From: Otatea glauca
Taxonomy: Eukaryota > Streptophyta > Magnoliopsida > Poales > Poaceae
Assembly (NCBI GenBank): GCA_036346275.1
Contig: CM070713.1
Location: 54,927,567 to 54,991,566, forward strand
Length of the DNA stretch: 64,000 bases
Direction: 5' to 3'
This document shows, piece by piece, positions 11,551 to 23,800 of this stretch; position 1 is the first letter of the stretch, and each line of letters starts with the position of its first letter. Under the pieces are notes generated by a model. The model did not search any database. It saw only the letters and a list, made by a program, of their open reading frames with translations, and was not told the DNA's origin. A program made the position numbers and the translations under genes.

Positions 11551-11825
11551 GGGAGGCGACGTGGTCGTCCTCCCGAGCCCTCAGGTGCCACCGCCAAAGA
11601 CGGCGGGGCGCTAATTGAGCTCCGGCCTGGGGCCCGCAGGGGGGCCTCAAGCCGGAGGCCGGCGAGGTTGTCGGAGATGGAGCCCTGGCTTCCAGCGGGC
11701 TTCTGGTCTCTGACGACGACGAGACTGAGCGCGAGCTCACCCGTTGGAGTGGCGATAAAGTCGAGGGAGCCGAAGCGGATTCGTCCCCCCGACGTATACA
11801 CGCCGTCGCCGGTGAAGAAAGCCAT
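11547..11825 (-). CDS. Leader ORF upstream of Tat-A gag
   Basis: A 92-residue minus-strand frame that starts MAFFTGDGVYTSGG 49 bp inside the PBS. It may be the true N-terminus of gag or a separate leader peptide; its stop overlaps the next gag start at 11550. No domain recognised. Confidence 0.45.
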   Translation of the reverse strand: MAFFTGDGVYTSGGRIRFGSLDFIATPTGELALSLVVVRDQKPAGSQGSISDNLAGLRLEAPLRAPGRSSISAPPSLAVAPEGSGGRPRRLP

Positions 11826-11873
11826 CAGGGAGATGAAAAGGGAATCCGGAGATGTCGATGAAGACGCGCGAAG

Positions 11874-11892
11874 CCCCTACCTGGCGCGCCAA
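11874..11892 (-). other. Primer binding site of Tat-A
   Basis: Read on the minus strand, TTGGCGCGCCAGGTAGGGG begins one base after the 5' LTR. It starts with TGG after one T, the complement of a tRNA 3' CCA end. It is not the initiator-Met type (TGGTATCAGAGC); I do not assign the tRNA. Confidence 0.8.
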
Positions 11893-11893
11893 C

Positions 11894-12766
11894 TGTCGGC
11901 GTTTCGAGCACCAGCAAGTAAATTTGTAAGTCAAAGGGGCCACGCGTTCCCTGTCCCTGAATGGTTAGACTCGAGAGCCCAAGGTGTATACTGGTTCGGG
12001 CCGAATGTCCCTACTCTAGTTCGTTCGGTGGTGTTGTATTGCCTTAGGTGCAGATGGCTGCACAACGTTTTACAAATGAGAGCAAAGAGTTTGAGCACAA
12101 GAGTGTTCGCAAAGGCCTAGCGAGAAGAGGAGATCTCAGCGCCCCACTCCAGAGGCCCCGCCTCCTTTATACAACTGGAGGGGGCAGGTTACATGGGAAG
12201 TTGGGAGAGGCAGGAGAGAAAACCTCGCCGGGAGCATTAGTCTTTTCGCTTTGGTGATGGGTCATCGCCCGATTTGCCCACGTTGGGTCGGTAGTCCCGT
12301 GGGAGGCGATTAGCTATTGCGTCGGGAATCGCGCACACGCCTTCGTGAACTCGACGATGGTTGACGTTGCGGTCGCGTAACGCTGGTACCGCCTCGGGAG
12401 GAGCGTGCCTTCGTATTGTTCGTGGATCGGTTGATAGGATCGAAGCTTGACTTCAGCAGACCATTTATGCCATCTTGGGAAAGAGCCACCGCTCCGCATA
12501 ATCACTTCGATTGTCCCCGTCCGCAGGCACGTGGCCGAGGTGGTGAGGCTTTGACATGTAGCCCTTGGCGGAGGTTGCCTTAATTTGGTCTGAGTCGAGG
12601 ATCCCGACCCGCCGCTGGGTCGGGAGCCTTACTTGGTCGGGACGCTAGTCCCGATCGGTCGAGGAGGGGCGCCTTTGTGGTCCCACGGGTCCTTTGGTCG
12701 GTAATGGGCTTGAGGTAGCCCGCTTGTTATCTGGGCCGCTGGGGTACCTGTATGAGTATTCGATCA
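11894..12766 (-). mobile_element. 5' LTR of Tat-A copy 1
   Basis: Begins TGTCGGCGTTTCGAGCACC (plus view) and ends TATTCGATCA. It aligns along its whole length with the LTR at 61188-62111, which fixes both ends. A TATA-like box faces gag (CTCCTTTATAC at about 12167-12177 on the plus strand). Length 873 bp against 924 bp in the other copy, so small deletions have built up. Confidence 0.88.
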
Positions 12767-15700
12767 AGTAGCTTCTCGAGTGGTTTCTTCCTCGAGCCCG
12801 ATGTTGCCATCTACGAAAGGAGGCAACTCGTCAAACCGGTTGTACTCATCCTCATCCACGACATTCTCAACTCGACGATCCTTCTTTTCCCTCAAGAACT
12901 ACATGGCACTTCTTATCTGCCGGTCGATTACATAGAAGACTTGTGCTACTTGCTTGCAGTCACGAATGGTTCGTCTCTCAGATCCGACATGTTCGATGTC
13001 CTGATGAGTGAAGCCGCATTTGTCCACCTTGACACCCTTTTAGAGTTGTACCCAACGACACCGAAACATCGAGATCTTAAAAATACAATAGTCGAGCTCT
13101 CAAATCTCTTCTATGAACCCATAGAAGCTACTCTTCTTACTGCCTGTGTTGTCATAGGCATCTATGCGGACACCACTATTTTGGTAAGTGCTTTTGCTAT
13201 CCTAAGATCTCGTGTAAAAGGTATATCCATTTATGTCGTATCCTTGCCATGTCAAGATTGTACCTGATGGCCCTTTTGCCAACCACCTCAATATAACACT
13301 CGTTTCTTTCCCAGTCATATGCTCTTTGAACCAATGATTGAACAAACGGTTATGCTCTTTTGTTACCCAAACCTCTGATCGTCCACGATTTTCCTCTCGT
13401 AGCTTATCCTTGTGCATGTCCATATACGAGGACACCTCAACTGACTGTTGCAAGACTGTGAAATGAGCTTTTTTGAACAATCCATGATCGTAAGAATTTA
13501 TTGATTTCCTTCCAATCGTCCCTTTCCCAGCTAGCCTACCCTCATGGCGAGATACAGGCACTCCTACCGGTTCCACCCCCTCCATGTAATCCACGCAAAA
13601 CTCGATAACCTCCTTAGTTGCATAACCTTCCACAATGCAGCCCTCCGACCGAGATCGATTGCGTACATACTTCTTCAGGATACCCATGTACCTTTCGAAC
13701 GGGTACATCTGATGCAGGAATACGGGGCCACATACATTTATCTCATTCACAAGGTGAACAATGAGATGAACCATTATATCAAAAATGATGGAGGGAAATA
13801 CATCTCTAGCTGGCATAGTGTCTTGACCACATCATTCTGCAGTTCAGAAAGTCCGATGGGATCGATGACCTTCTGTGAAATCGTGTTGAAGAAGAAACAC
13901 AGCCTCATGATTGCCTCTCGGATCTTTTCAGGCAAAATACCTCTAATTATAATAGGAAGCATTTGTGTCATCATCACATGACAATCATGAGACTTAATGC
14001 CAGTTAACTTCAAATCTTTCATCGAGACCAGTTTCTTGATGCTTGCGGAGTAACTGGACGGAACTTTCACACCATGCAAGCATTTGCAGAGGTTTGTTCT
14101 CTCTTTCTTGGATAGAGTGTAGCAAGCTGGGGAAGGTAAAGTCGCCCTTTCCCGTTGTCTTGAGGATGTAGCTCAGCTGTGATTTTTATATCTTCCAGGT
14201 CCCTTCGTGCCTTCAGTCCGTCCTTAGTTTTGCTAGGAATGTTCAGCAAAAGCCCAATCAAGCCGTCACATATATTTTTCTCTACGTGCATGACGTCTAT
14301 GCAGTGTCGAACTTCTAACTCCTTCCAATAGGGAAAGTTCCAAAATATCGATCTTTTCTTCCACGTGATCTTCTCAGTACGAGACCTCGATTTATTATTA
14401 CTATCTCCCTTTCCAAGTACAACATTAGTATCCTTAACCATATCATATACCTCTTCCCCTCGACGAGGCCTTGGAGCTATACCATCCTCTTTTGTCCCGT
14501 CGAATTGTTTCTTCATATTGCGGTAGGGGTGATTCCTGCGAAGGAACCTACGGTGATGCATGTACACAGTTTTTCTCAAGTTATTGAGCCACACACTAGC
14601 GGTTTCATCCATGCACTGGGGGCATGCTTTGGCCCCTTTTACAGTACGACCGGATAGGTTACCAAGGGCAGGGAAATCATTGATGGTGCAAAACAACAAT
14701 GCGCGTAGGATGAAGTACTCTCGCTTATACTCATCCCATACCTGTACACCTTCGTTCCACAGTACCACAAGATCTTCCACCAATGGTTGTAGGTATACAT
14801 CAATATCATTGCCAGGTTGTCTCGGCCCTTGGATAAGCAGCGACATTATAATGTACATTTATTTCATACACAACCAAGGAGGAAGGTTGTAGATACAGAG
14901 AGTCACGGGCTAAGTGCTATGAATACTACTCATATTACCGAAAGGATTTATTCCATCCGTACTCAACTCAAACCTTATATTCCTCGGTTCATTCCCGAAG
15001 TCCTTCCTAAAAAGCCTATCGATGGTTCTCCACTGGGCAGAATCAGCAGGGTGTCTCAGCTTTCCATCCTTTTTACGCTCTTTTGAGTGCCATCGCATCA
15101 ATTGGGCATGCTTTTTGTTTCTAAATAAACGCTTCAACCGAGGTATTATTGGTAAATACCACACCACTTTAGCGGGAGCTCCTTTCTTCACCACGATGCC
15201 CTCGTTGTCATGGCCTTTACGCTTGTATCGCGATGATTTGCACACCGGACATACATCCATGTTTGTATACTCTTTGCGTAGAGTATACAATCATTTGGAC
15301 ATGCATGTATTCTTTCTACTTCCAATCCCAATGGACATACAACCTTCTTAGCTAAATAAGTAGTTATCGGCAATACGTTTCCATCTGGAAGCATGTCCGC
15401 TAAGAGATGTAATAGCGCCGTGAAACTCTTATCGGACCAACCATTGCTTGCCTTCAATTTTAGAAGTGAAAGCACGGTGTGCAACTTTGTGTATTCCTCC
15501 TTGCAACCCGGGAACAAAGGTGTGTTCGAGTCATCCAACAAACCCTTGAATTGATTAAACTCTCTCTGACTAGTGTAGTTTCCTTCTGCATCGCGCAACA
15601 TCTGAGCAAGATTATTATCGTCATCATTGTCCAACCTATCCTCATCAGATCCATAACCGATATCAGCTGCCATAATGCCTTCTTCATCATCCAATACGTT

Positions 15701-15955
15701 ATCACCTTCATGTATGTTTTCCTCTTCACCATGACTTGTCCAACGTGTATAGCCAAGTACATAACCCCTTCGAATCAAGTGTAAGTGGATGTGCTCTTTG
15801 TCTGAAAACATTTTCTCATTCTTGCAATCAATGCATGGACAATGTATGTACTCCGTCTTCTTGTACAACTTGTTCTCCTCAGCGGCTCTTAGAAAAGCAG
15901 ATACCCGTCGATGTAATCTCTACTGCACTGCAGTTCGCATTGTACATCCATCTCG
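12767..15955 (-). pseudogene. TNP2-type CACTA transposase, frame-broken
   Basis: Order on the minus strand: N-terminal transposase-associated domain (15868 down, YIHCPCIDCKNEKMFSD, HLHLIRRGYVLGYTRW), TNP2 core (15290-14067, NIRFELSTDGINPFGNMSS, CPQCMDETASVWL, HCIDVMHVEKNICDGLIGL), DUF4218-like region (14079-13700, GILPEKIREAIMRLCFFFN), then DUF4216-like end (13400-12770, with DEDEYNRFDELPPFVDGN). It would cut and paste the element by binding its subterminal repeats. Frame changes near 15880, 15290, 14870, 14070 and 13820 mean several segments, some of which could be introns but most look like lesions. Confidence 0.88.
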
Positions 15956-15959
15956 GTCC

Positions 15960-17040
15960 ATCTAAAATTAATTAACATATAAAAATTGATTAAAAAATTA
16001 ATGTAATTACTTATCATCTAAAGGAGCTAGATAATAAATTCATCATCTAGAAATAATGAGCACCAACCTACCAAATTAACTAAAATTTCATGTTTATTAA
16101 TATCCACTAATCTTAATTAAACAAATTTAATATATGCAAGATGTATATTATATGTGCACATAAATGGAACGAAATTAATAGTAATTAAAAAACTAATCTA
16201 ATTACTTATCATCTAAAGGAGCTAGATAATAAATTCATCATCTAAAAATGATGAGAACCAACCTACCAAATTAACTAAAATTTCATGTATATTAATATCT
16301 ACTAATCTTAAAGAAATAAATTTAATATATGCAAGATGTATATGTTCGTTCACTAATGGAACCAAATTAGTAGTAATTAAAAAACTAATTTAAATACTTA
16401 TCATCTAAAGGAGCTAGATAATAAATTCATCATCTAAAAATGATGAGCTGGTACCTACCAAATTAACTAAAATTTCATGTATATTAATATCCACTAATCT
16501 AAATTAAATAAATTTAATATATAGAAGATGTATATTATATGTGCACACTAATGGAACCAAATTAATAGTAATTAAAAAACTAATCTAATTACTTATCATC
16601 TAAAGGAGCTAGATAATAAATTCATCATCTAAAAATGATGAGCACCAACCTACCAAATTAACTAAAATTTCATGTATATTAATATCTACTAATCTTAAAG
16701 AAATAAATTTAATATATGCAAGATGTATATATCCGTTCACTAATGGAACCAAATTAATAGTAACTAAAAAACTAATCTAAATGCTAATCCTATAAAGAAG
16801 CTAGATAATAAATTCATCATCTAAAAATAATGAGCACCCACCTACCAAATTAACTAAAATTTCATTTATATTAATATCCAATAATCTTAATTAAATAAAT
16901 TTAGTATATGCAAGATGTATATTATATGTGCGCAGTAATGGAATCAAATTAATAGTAATTAAAAAACTAATCTAATTACTTATCATCTAAAGGAGCTAGA
17001 TAATAAATTCATTATCTACCAAATTAACTTAAAATGCATT
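15960..17040. repeat. AT-rich tandem repeat array in the CACTA 5' region, unit about 190 bp
   Basis: About five and a half copies of a unit containing CTTATCATCTAAAGGAGC, TAGATAATAAATTCATCATC, CCTACCAAATTAACTAAAAT and AATATATGCAAGATGTATAT. Copies start near 16007, 16204, 16397, 16582, 16780 and 16978. The array lies between the transposase start and the subterminal repeats, so in the untranslated leader or first intron of the transposase. Confidence 0.85.
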
Positions 17041-17398
17041 TTATATTAAATATATGCTTGATCATAATTCATCATCTATAAAAGGAACACAACATCATCT
17101 AATGAACCTAACTGAGAAATAAATTCATCAACTACAAAATGGTAGGTAAATAAAAATAAACAAAATCTAAACTTTTCATCTCATCTACATGTAAACCTTA
17201 ATTAAACTAGGTTTAAAAATTAAATTGCTACAAGATTAACACAAATCAAGAGAGGAGAAAAAATAACTCACCAAGGAACAACTAGAGGAAGTACAAGCAC
17301 AAGAATTGGAGAAACCAAAATCTGAAAATTAGAACTTTTGGTTTGCTCTCGGGAGGAAGAAGACCAGTGCTGCTACTGACCACCTATTTATAGGCAAT
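17041..17398 (-). other. CACTA leader/transposase upstream region
   Basis: AT-rich DNA without an open frame, between the repeat array and the subterminal repeats. Probably the transposase promoter and leader (minus strand); CCTATTTATAGGC at about 17382-17394 is palindromic and holds a TATA-like TATTTATAG on either strand. Confidence 0.45.
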
Positions 17399-17780
17399 AT
17401 TATCAGTGACGGTTGTTAACTAGAACCGCCACTGATAACCAATAGTATCAGTGGCGGTTGGACGATAGAACCGCCACGGATAATCCAATAATATCAGTGG
17501 CGGTTGGACGATAGAACCGCCACGGATAATCCAATAGTATCAGTGGCGGTTGGAGGATAGAACCGTCACGGATAGCCAAGTTATCAGTGACGGTTCTATC
17601 CTCCAACCTCCTAGAACCGCCACTGATAATGAATTATCAGTGGCGGTTCGAGGATAGAACCGCCACTGATATTCTTCCTGCCATTTTCAATATAGAACCG
17701 CCACTAATATTTATATTTGTGACGGTTTGAAAAAAATCGTCACAAATAGACCGTCACCTATTGCAGGATTTGGTGTAGTG
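17399..17780 (-). repeat. CACTA subterminal repeats and terminal inverted repeat
   Basis: At least nine copies of a palindromic core, ATCAGTGGCGGTT or its complement AACCGCCACTGAT, in both orientations, as pairs separated by short spacers (17403-17690), then CGTCACAAATAGACCGTCACC and the terminal CACTA at 17776-17780. Such subterminal arrays are the binding sites of CACTA accessory proteins. Confidence 0.9.
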
Positions 17781-18110
17781 CCCCGCCTCGTCACGGGGGA
17801 TCCTCAACACCCAGATCGCTGCCTCGCCCCTTGCCTAGCTGCCGAGATCGCTGGAAAGGACACCCGCCCAGGTCGCCGGGAAGGCCGTATGGTGGCGACG
17901 CCCGCTGTGTACAGATTGCGTTGAATTGATTGGGTGCCGGTTGTTTGCATGCATGGGTTGAGCCATATCTTCGATTCGGTGAGGGCATACTAGTCCATAC
18001 AAAAATACAATACGTATTAGAGGACAAATGGCATGTAATCATTTATAATGGTATATTTGAAAATAACTTAAGAGTGACATCTTTGGAAAAAGCAAATGAG
18101 AAGTGGTATA
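17781..18110. other. Unassigned DNA between CACTA and copia-1
   Basis: About 330 bp; the first 150 bp are GC-rich, the rest is AT-rich. The last bases before the copia insertion (GTGGTATA) continue on the far side of the element at 25078. No gene seen. Confidence 0.5.
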
Positions 18111-18344
18111 TGTTATGAGATAAGATTTCTGTAACCGATTCTATCTATCTCTTATTTGTGGGCGAATCTGAACCCATCTCTTATGCTTTCCACTATATAT
18201 TGGGTTTCCTCTCATGTAAAAGATCAATCTAATAAAGCGAGAGAACTTTGCCCCCCCCAATTTTATGTGTGCTTCAGTTCTTTTCTTGTGATTTTGTTGG
18301 CATACTGTTGATTGATTGTGGGTGAACGACTACGTTTTACAACA
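18111..18344 (+). mobile_element. 5' LTR of copia-1
   Basis: 234 bp, TG...CA. It has TATATATTGGG at about 18193 and AATAAAGCGAGAG at about 18231. It differs from the 3' LTR by a 7-bp indel (CGGTTAC absent here) and a number of substitutions. Confidence 0.93.
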
Positions 18345-18357
18345 CGTTATCAGCACG
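18345..18357 (+). other. Primer binding site of copia-1
   Basis: CGTTATCAGCACG follows the LTR directly. TTATCAGCACG differs from the Met-type TGGTATCAGAGC; this variant is seen in several plant copia families. Confidence 0.6.
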
Positions 18358-18559
18358 AAGCTCTACCGAGGCCGATCGTGGTCGTCTACCCACAACAATC
18401 TACACAGCATCGAATTTCATCCTGCTACAAGCGATTATCCTACAACAAACCCTACGTAAGCGATTCGATACATCTATCGATCTTGCAGATCGTTGTACCC
18501 TTTTTGCAGATTAATTTCATAGGATGATTATCCCTAGTGCATGCATCTCCTACTGTTCA

Positions 18560-19420
18560 TCATCAAGATTAAAAAAGGGCCCTAAAGGCTGCATGGCACA
18601 GTTCTGCGCCACCATTGCCGACGGCCGCGCCCACCATCTCGGCTACGCCGCCTGTCGCGACGTCCTCTGCTGCACCACCTCTCGCGACATCCTCGGCCGC
18701 GCCCGCCATCTTGGTCGCGACCGCCGTCGCGCCACTGACGTCGCCTCTACTGCAGCGATCGTCGTTGTTTCCACCTTTCGTGCCCGCAGACGTCGCGCTG
18801 GCAATGGAGGCGCCAGACGGAGACCCGCCGGCCGCTGCGGTGCCCGCTCCATGGCCACGCCACCCCAGCGCTGGCGACTTTCAGACACCGCAATCGCCGA
18901 CGGCCCAAGACACCACGTCCGAGGCCCCACGCGCGTCGCCTCAGCTCGGCCCGGAGCCACAGCCACCCGTAGCCTCCGCGTGCCGCCGGCAGCATTGGCT
19001 TCCGCACCCGCTGCCCTACCGGCCGCTTCGGCTTTCGTCCCGCCGACGGAGACGCTGGATCCCTCGCGTATGGCCGTTTTGGCTACCGCCCCACTGGCGG
19101 AGACGCTATGGCTTCGCGCCAGCAGCGCCGCCATGGATCCATGATGACACAGCTCCGCGCTCGTCGACCTCGCGCCTGCCACGCCGCCTCATGCCCACGC
19201 TGACCCGGCTTTTCCCTGCACGAATAATGGCGGCGGCGGGGAAGTCTGTAGGCGCTAGGGTTTTTGGCGCTTAGTGCAGCCGCATTGCCCTCCTGGGCCG
19301 CGCCGCACGCAAGCCATCGCGCCCCTCGTGGGCCGCCACACGCAGCAGGCTTCCGCACACATGGGCTGTGAGGCCTGGCATGTCTTGTCGGCCTGAAAAG
19401 TCCGGTGGGCTGACAGCCCA
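18560..19420. other. GC-rich block inside copia-1 before gag
   Basis: About 850 bp of very GC-rich DNA in an otherwise AT-rich element. It is open on both strands (206 and 219 codons plus, 179 minus), but the translations are low-complexity Ala/Arg/Pro runs without a known domain. It could be a structured leader or captured host DNA; I cannot tell which. Confidence 0.5.
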
Positions 19421-19939
19421 TTCATTTTTCAGAAAAAAAATCTGAAAATGTTATTAATTTTTTGAAAATTAATATTAAATCCTAGAAATTAGATTTTTTA
19501 GGTTATGGACTTTCGTAAATCTGGAATATTAATATTTAGCACATCATTGGAAGTTCCATGCTCTGAGTTTATTTTCTAGCTTTATATCATTGTTTATATG
19601 TGCTGAAATTTATATTCTGTTATTTAAGTAATTTTGAAAATTACTTGGAAATTAACAGAAAATGCTAGAAAATTATGGAAAATTATGTATGGCCCATTGC
19701 TGAGATTCATGTTGCTATATTTATTTTCTTAGCATTATTCCATGTTATTATATGCTGAATTTATTTTCTGTTATTTAAGTAATTTTGAAAATTGCTGGAT
19801 AATTAGCAGAAAACTATGGAAATTGCTAGAAAAATTCTGGGGAATTTTAGATAATTATCTACTGAATAGATATAGACCAAGCTTTACTTATTAAAGAGTG
19901 AGTATGCAATATAATGATTTTACTAGTAGTAAGAGTCAT

Positions 19940-20830
19940 TTTGCATAAATAAAAATAGGATATATTGGACATCGCAAAGAAGGAACTTATCAAGATTGCC
20001 CTAAATGGCAACAATTACCTTACCCGGGCAATAAATACTAAGATTAATCTGGTAACTCAATCTTTTGGAGCTACTATTTTTCCAGCCTGAAGCTGGTACC
20101 CCTGCTCTTCCTGAAGCCGCCAGATGTACGGCTCTGCACCTCCTGAGGCACCATCTTCGTACGGACCTGAAGGCCAAATAGTTGATGAAAGATGACTAGC
20201 TAGTACTTTTGGATTCCCTGAAGGAAAAATATATAATCAGTAAAGATCCGTTATGTTGCCAGAAGTACAACACGAATGGATTCTCCCACGCTTTCAGGAT
20301 TTTAAAGGCTGTGTCAACATATATTTTTGTCATACACAACCTTGTCATTGATCTAACATAATGTAACAAGAAAGTTGCTAATAAAAAAAAGATCGACAAG
20401 ATATTGTGCACATTCCACCCCAATATGAGGATACTACCATAACAGTATCATCGCCAAGTATCAGAAGTACTTCAAGCTTATATGCATTTTACTAGAAGCG
20501 GAAAAGTATGATGAACTCTTGGTGAAGAATCATCATGTACTTCCTAATGGGAGTTTTGCAATGCCCGAAGCACATGGAAATGCTCAACAGGCTAGCAATA
20601 GCCATGGCCGCAGAAAGGGCCAATGGAATAAAAGGGATAAGTGGAAGAATGACAAATCAAATAGGGGAAGAGGCAATTCATAGTGGAAAAGTAAAGTTAA
20701 AGGGTCAGGGGCTTCCAGAATTAATGCTGCAAACCCTGAATAACCCTGTTTTATGTATGGATGCACTAGCCATTGGTCATGCAACTATCGCATCCCGAAG
20801 AATGTGATAGACCTTTACATACAATCCACT
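19940..20830 (+). pseudogene. gag: copia-1 gag remnant
   Basis: Broken plus-strand frames with features of copia gag: NNYLTRAINTK region near 20010-20050, a part with EWILPRFQDFKAV near 20275, and a basic C-terminal tail GRRKGQWNKRDKWKND at about 20610-20660 that would bind RNA. Many stops. Confidence 0.7.
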
Positions 20831-23800
20831 AGGAACTAAATAAGACCCAGAGAAATAATATTAAGTCATACTTTACCGGTCAACCTTTTGTTGACACGGG
20901 AGTTGAGAAGTGTGATAATATGGTTCTTGAAATTATAGAGTTTGAGGAGTCCCAGAAGGACATATACGACTCATATGGAGACCTGGATTACTCTCCTAAG
21001 TATTCCTTCACTTTACTAAGTCGATGTCACATATTCCTTGTAAGTCTCCTCATCAATTTAGCCCTAGTTCCTGAATGAACATTTGGTCCACGCTCCTGTT
21101 GAGCGATTATCATTTAAAATTGAATATTGATATTTCCTAGATATTTGATTAATTGTGCTATGTTTGTTCTATATTCTACAATTTGTTCCTGATGCAGCAA
21201 TTATTTGATTGTTAAATCATTCTTGCAATATAGAACAAAGTATAGTCCGATGGCGGAGGAGAAAATCTGTTTAGAAGATAGTTGTACCACACTAAGTGAA
21301 TTGAAAATATTATGACTATCGCCAGAAGCGATACTCTCATAGTTGGCACTGGAAGAATGCCATATTATACCCTAAGTCCAGTTGCACTCCTTTAATCGTT
21401 TCTGTATGGAGATAGTGAATGAGGATGGTACAGAATACCTACTCATGACTAAGTTTAATGGGTGTAATAAACGTGTGGTTAAAAGCTTCATTTATTCTCC
21501 TCCGGATTATACTATGCATATATAAAACCTAAAGTTTGTGTTGCGATGAAAAAAACTAGATATATTTAAGATCTGGCAGATCGACTAGGTTACTCTGAGT
21601 TGAATAGTATAAGAAGAATAATTAATATTTCTGCTGGTCATAACATAAAGTCTTTCATAAGCCTGAAGTTTTTCTGATGCCTTGGTTGTGCTAAAGGAAA
21701 GCTTATTCTTAGATCTTCTTACCTAAAAAGTTAGGGAAGAATCACTGGATTTCCTGGAGAAAATTCAAGGTGATATCTATGGACCTGTTCAGCCCCTGTC
21801 GGGCTCCTTTTAAGAAATTTTATAATAGATACTTCTACTAGATGATCCCATGTATATATCTTATCTACTAGAAACCATGCTTCTGCCCAAATTATTAAGT
21901 TAAGAGCTTACTTTCTAGAAGAAATGATCAAGTCTATTCAAATAGACAATGCTAGCGAGTTTACCTCAAAAGCACTTAATGATTATTGTATGGCTCTAGG
22001 AGTTAATGTAGAGCATCTCGTACCTAAAGTCTACACTTAAATTGGCCTTGCAGAGTCATTATATTAAAAGAATAAAAACTTATTGCATGGCCGCTCTTGC
22101 AGAATAGTAGGCTTTCCACCAGTTGTTGGGGCCACGCAGTGCTGCATACTGCGGTATTAATTCAATTCAGACCAACTGCACATCATGAAATTCCCCATTG
22201 CAGATAGTGCGTGGAAAAGAATTAAGTATTTTCCATCTGCGAAAATTTGGTTGTATTGTATAAATGCCAATCTCTCCACCACAGCGTACCACCATGGGAC
22301 CTTATCGGAAGTTGAGGATCTATGTAGGTTATGAATCTCCGTCAAATATTTAACACCTAGAGCCTATAATAGAGATCTGTTCACGGCTCGGTATGCTGAT
22401 TATACTAAGGACATGTTTTCGACATTAGGGGGAGATAAGTACCACATTAGAGAATGCCGAGTCCTTAGATCCACGCACTACAGAGATCGAACTTGAAGTT
22501 CGGGGATAATAAATCTGCAATAAATAAGCTTATAATCTGTCAAATGCTTTCACTGTTCATAAGGGAGTAAAAGATCTCATATACCTACAGTATATGCACC
22601 TGAAAGAGTGGAAATATCCTAGAAGGATATTGAACCCACTCTTGACCCTCATGATAAAATGAGGGGGAGGCCTCCAGGTGCACGGGACTCAATTCCGCGG
22701 AGACGTCTGCATAAGTAGAGAACCGAACAAATGAGAATGCTACCTATGACAGTGGAAGAAGCTCAACCTGATGTTGAGGAAATCCCTGAAGAGAGCCATC
22801 CTGAAGATGGTAATATCCCTGGAGTGATCCATCCTGAAGATGAAAATCCCAGTTTATATTGGTGCGCACAATCCCACGCTGGGAAATCGGAACACCCAGA
22901 CTCCATCATTGTGGGAAATCACGAGGAGCCGGAAGAAATTTATAAAGAAATATCCCTGAAGTGATGCAGGAGAATTGTATAAAAGAAAGACTACAATTGT
23001 CGACATATAATTACCTCTAAAATTGCTAAAGCTGGATCTATAACCAAAGTCCATGGCAGAGTGCCAGAAGCGCTCAGATAGGGTCAAACAAAGAGAAGCA
23101 ATTGAGGCAGCGCTCGCTTAATAAGAGGAAAGTTTTTTTGTCCTATTGACCGAACACCTCCTAAAGTGTTCCCTATAGGATCAAAATGGGTTTTCATCCG
23201 GAAGAGAAACGAAAACAACCAGGTGGTGAGATATAAAGCGAGGCTTGTAGCACAAGGGTTAATGCAGAGACCCGGCATCGATTACGATGAAACCTATTCT
23301 CCTGTAATGAGTGGTATAACGTTCTGATATTTAATATCAATGGCAGCTGGCTTAAAATTGAAAATGCAGTTGATGGATGTAGTGACCGCATATTTATATA
23401 GGTCATTGGATATGGACATTTATATGAGAGTCCCTGAAGGAGTTAAAGTTCTGAATCCTAATAATCGCAACATGTATAGCATCAAACTGAAGAGATCGCT
23501 ATACGGATTAAAACAGTCGGGTAGAATGTGGTATAACCAACTTAGTGAGTTCCTCTCGAAGAAGGAATATTGCCCCTGTGTGTTCATAAAGAAATCTCAG
23601 AATGGATTCTGTATCTTCTCAGTTATATGTCGATGATCTGAATATCATCAGAACCACAGAGGAGACAGAGGAAGCAAGTGCTTGCCTCATGACGGAGTTT
23701 TGAGATGAAAGATTTGGGTAAAACCAAATTTGCTTAGGCCTGCAGCTAGAGTATTTCCCAAAAGGAATCCTTGTATACCAGTCTTTCTATACCAAGAAGA

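Larger units (their letters stand above)
1..12766 (-). mobile_element. Tat-lineage Ty3/gypsy retrotransposon (Tat-A copy 1), 5'-partial in window
   Basis: On the minus strand the order is 5' LTR (11894-12766), PBS, leader ORF, gag, protease, RT, RNase H, a second archaeal-type RNase H, integrase, then a long 3' region with a plus-strand gene and a minisatellite. Integrase after RNase H marks Ty3/gypsy. The extra RNase H and an antisense ORF after pol are known marks of the Tat lineage. The 3' LTR lies left of the window. The coding frames are broken many times, so this copy is not autonomous. It sits inside the coding part of a CACTA element: the base after the LTR (12767) falls in CACTA transposase sequence, and AGTAG at 12767-12771 should be its target-site copy. 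Confidence 0.9.
12767..17780 (-). mobile_element. CACTA (En/Spm) DNA transposon, one end present
   Basis: The end at 17780 reads, on the minus strand, CACTACACCAAATCCTGC, the hallmark CACTA terminus. Inside it are subterminal repeats (17399-17760), an AT-rich repeat array and a TNP2-type transposase running left. The other end is missing from the window because Tat-A inserted in the transposase at 12766; the remainder should lie left of the window. Bases after 17780 are CCC, the expected position of the 3-bp target duplication, which cannot be confirmed with one end. Confidence 0.92.

Noticed and set aside
18643..19182. 179-codon minus-strand frame in copia-1
   Set aside because: Ala/Arg-rich low-complexity translation in GC-rich DNA; opposite to the element and without homology I can name.
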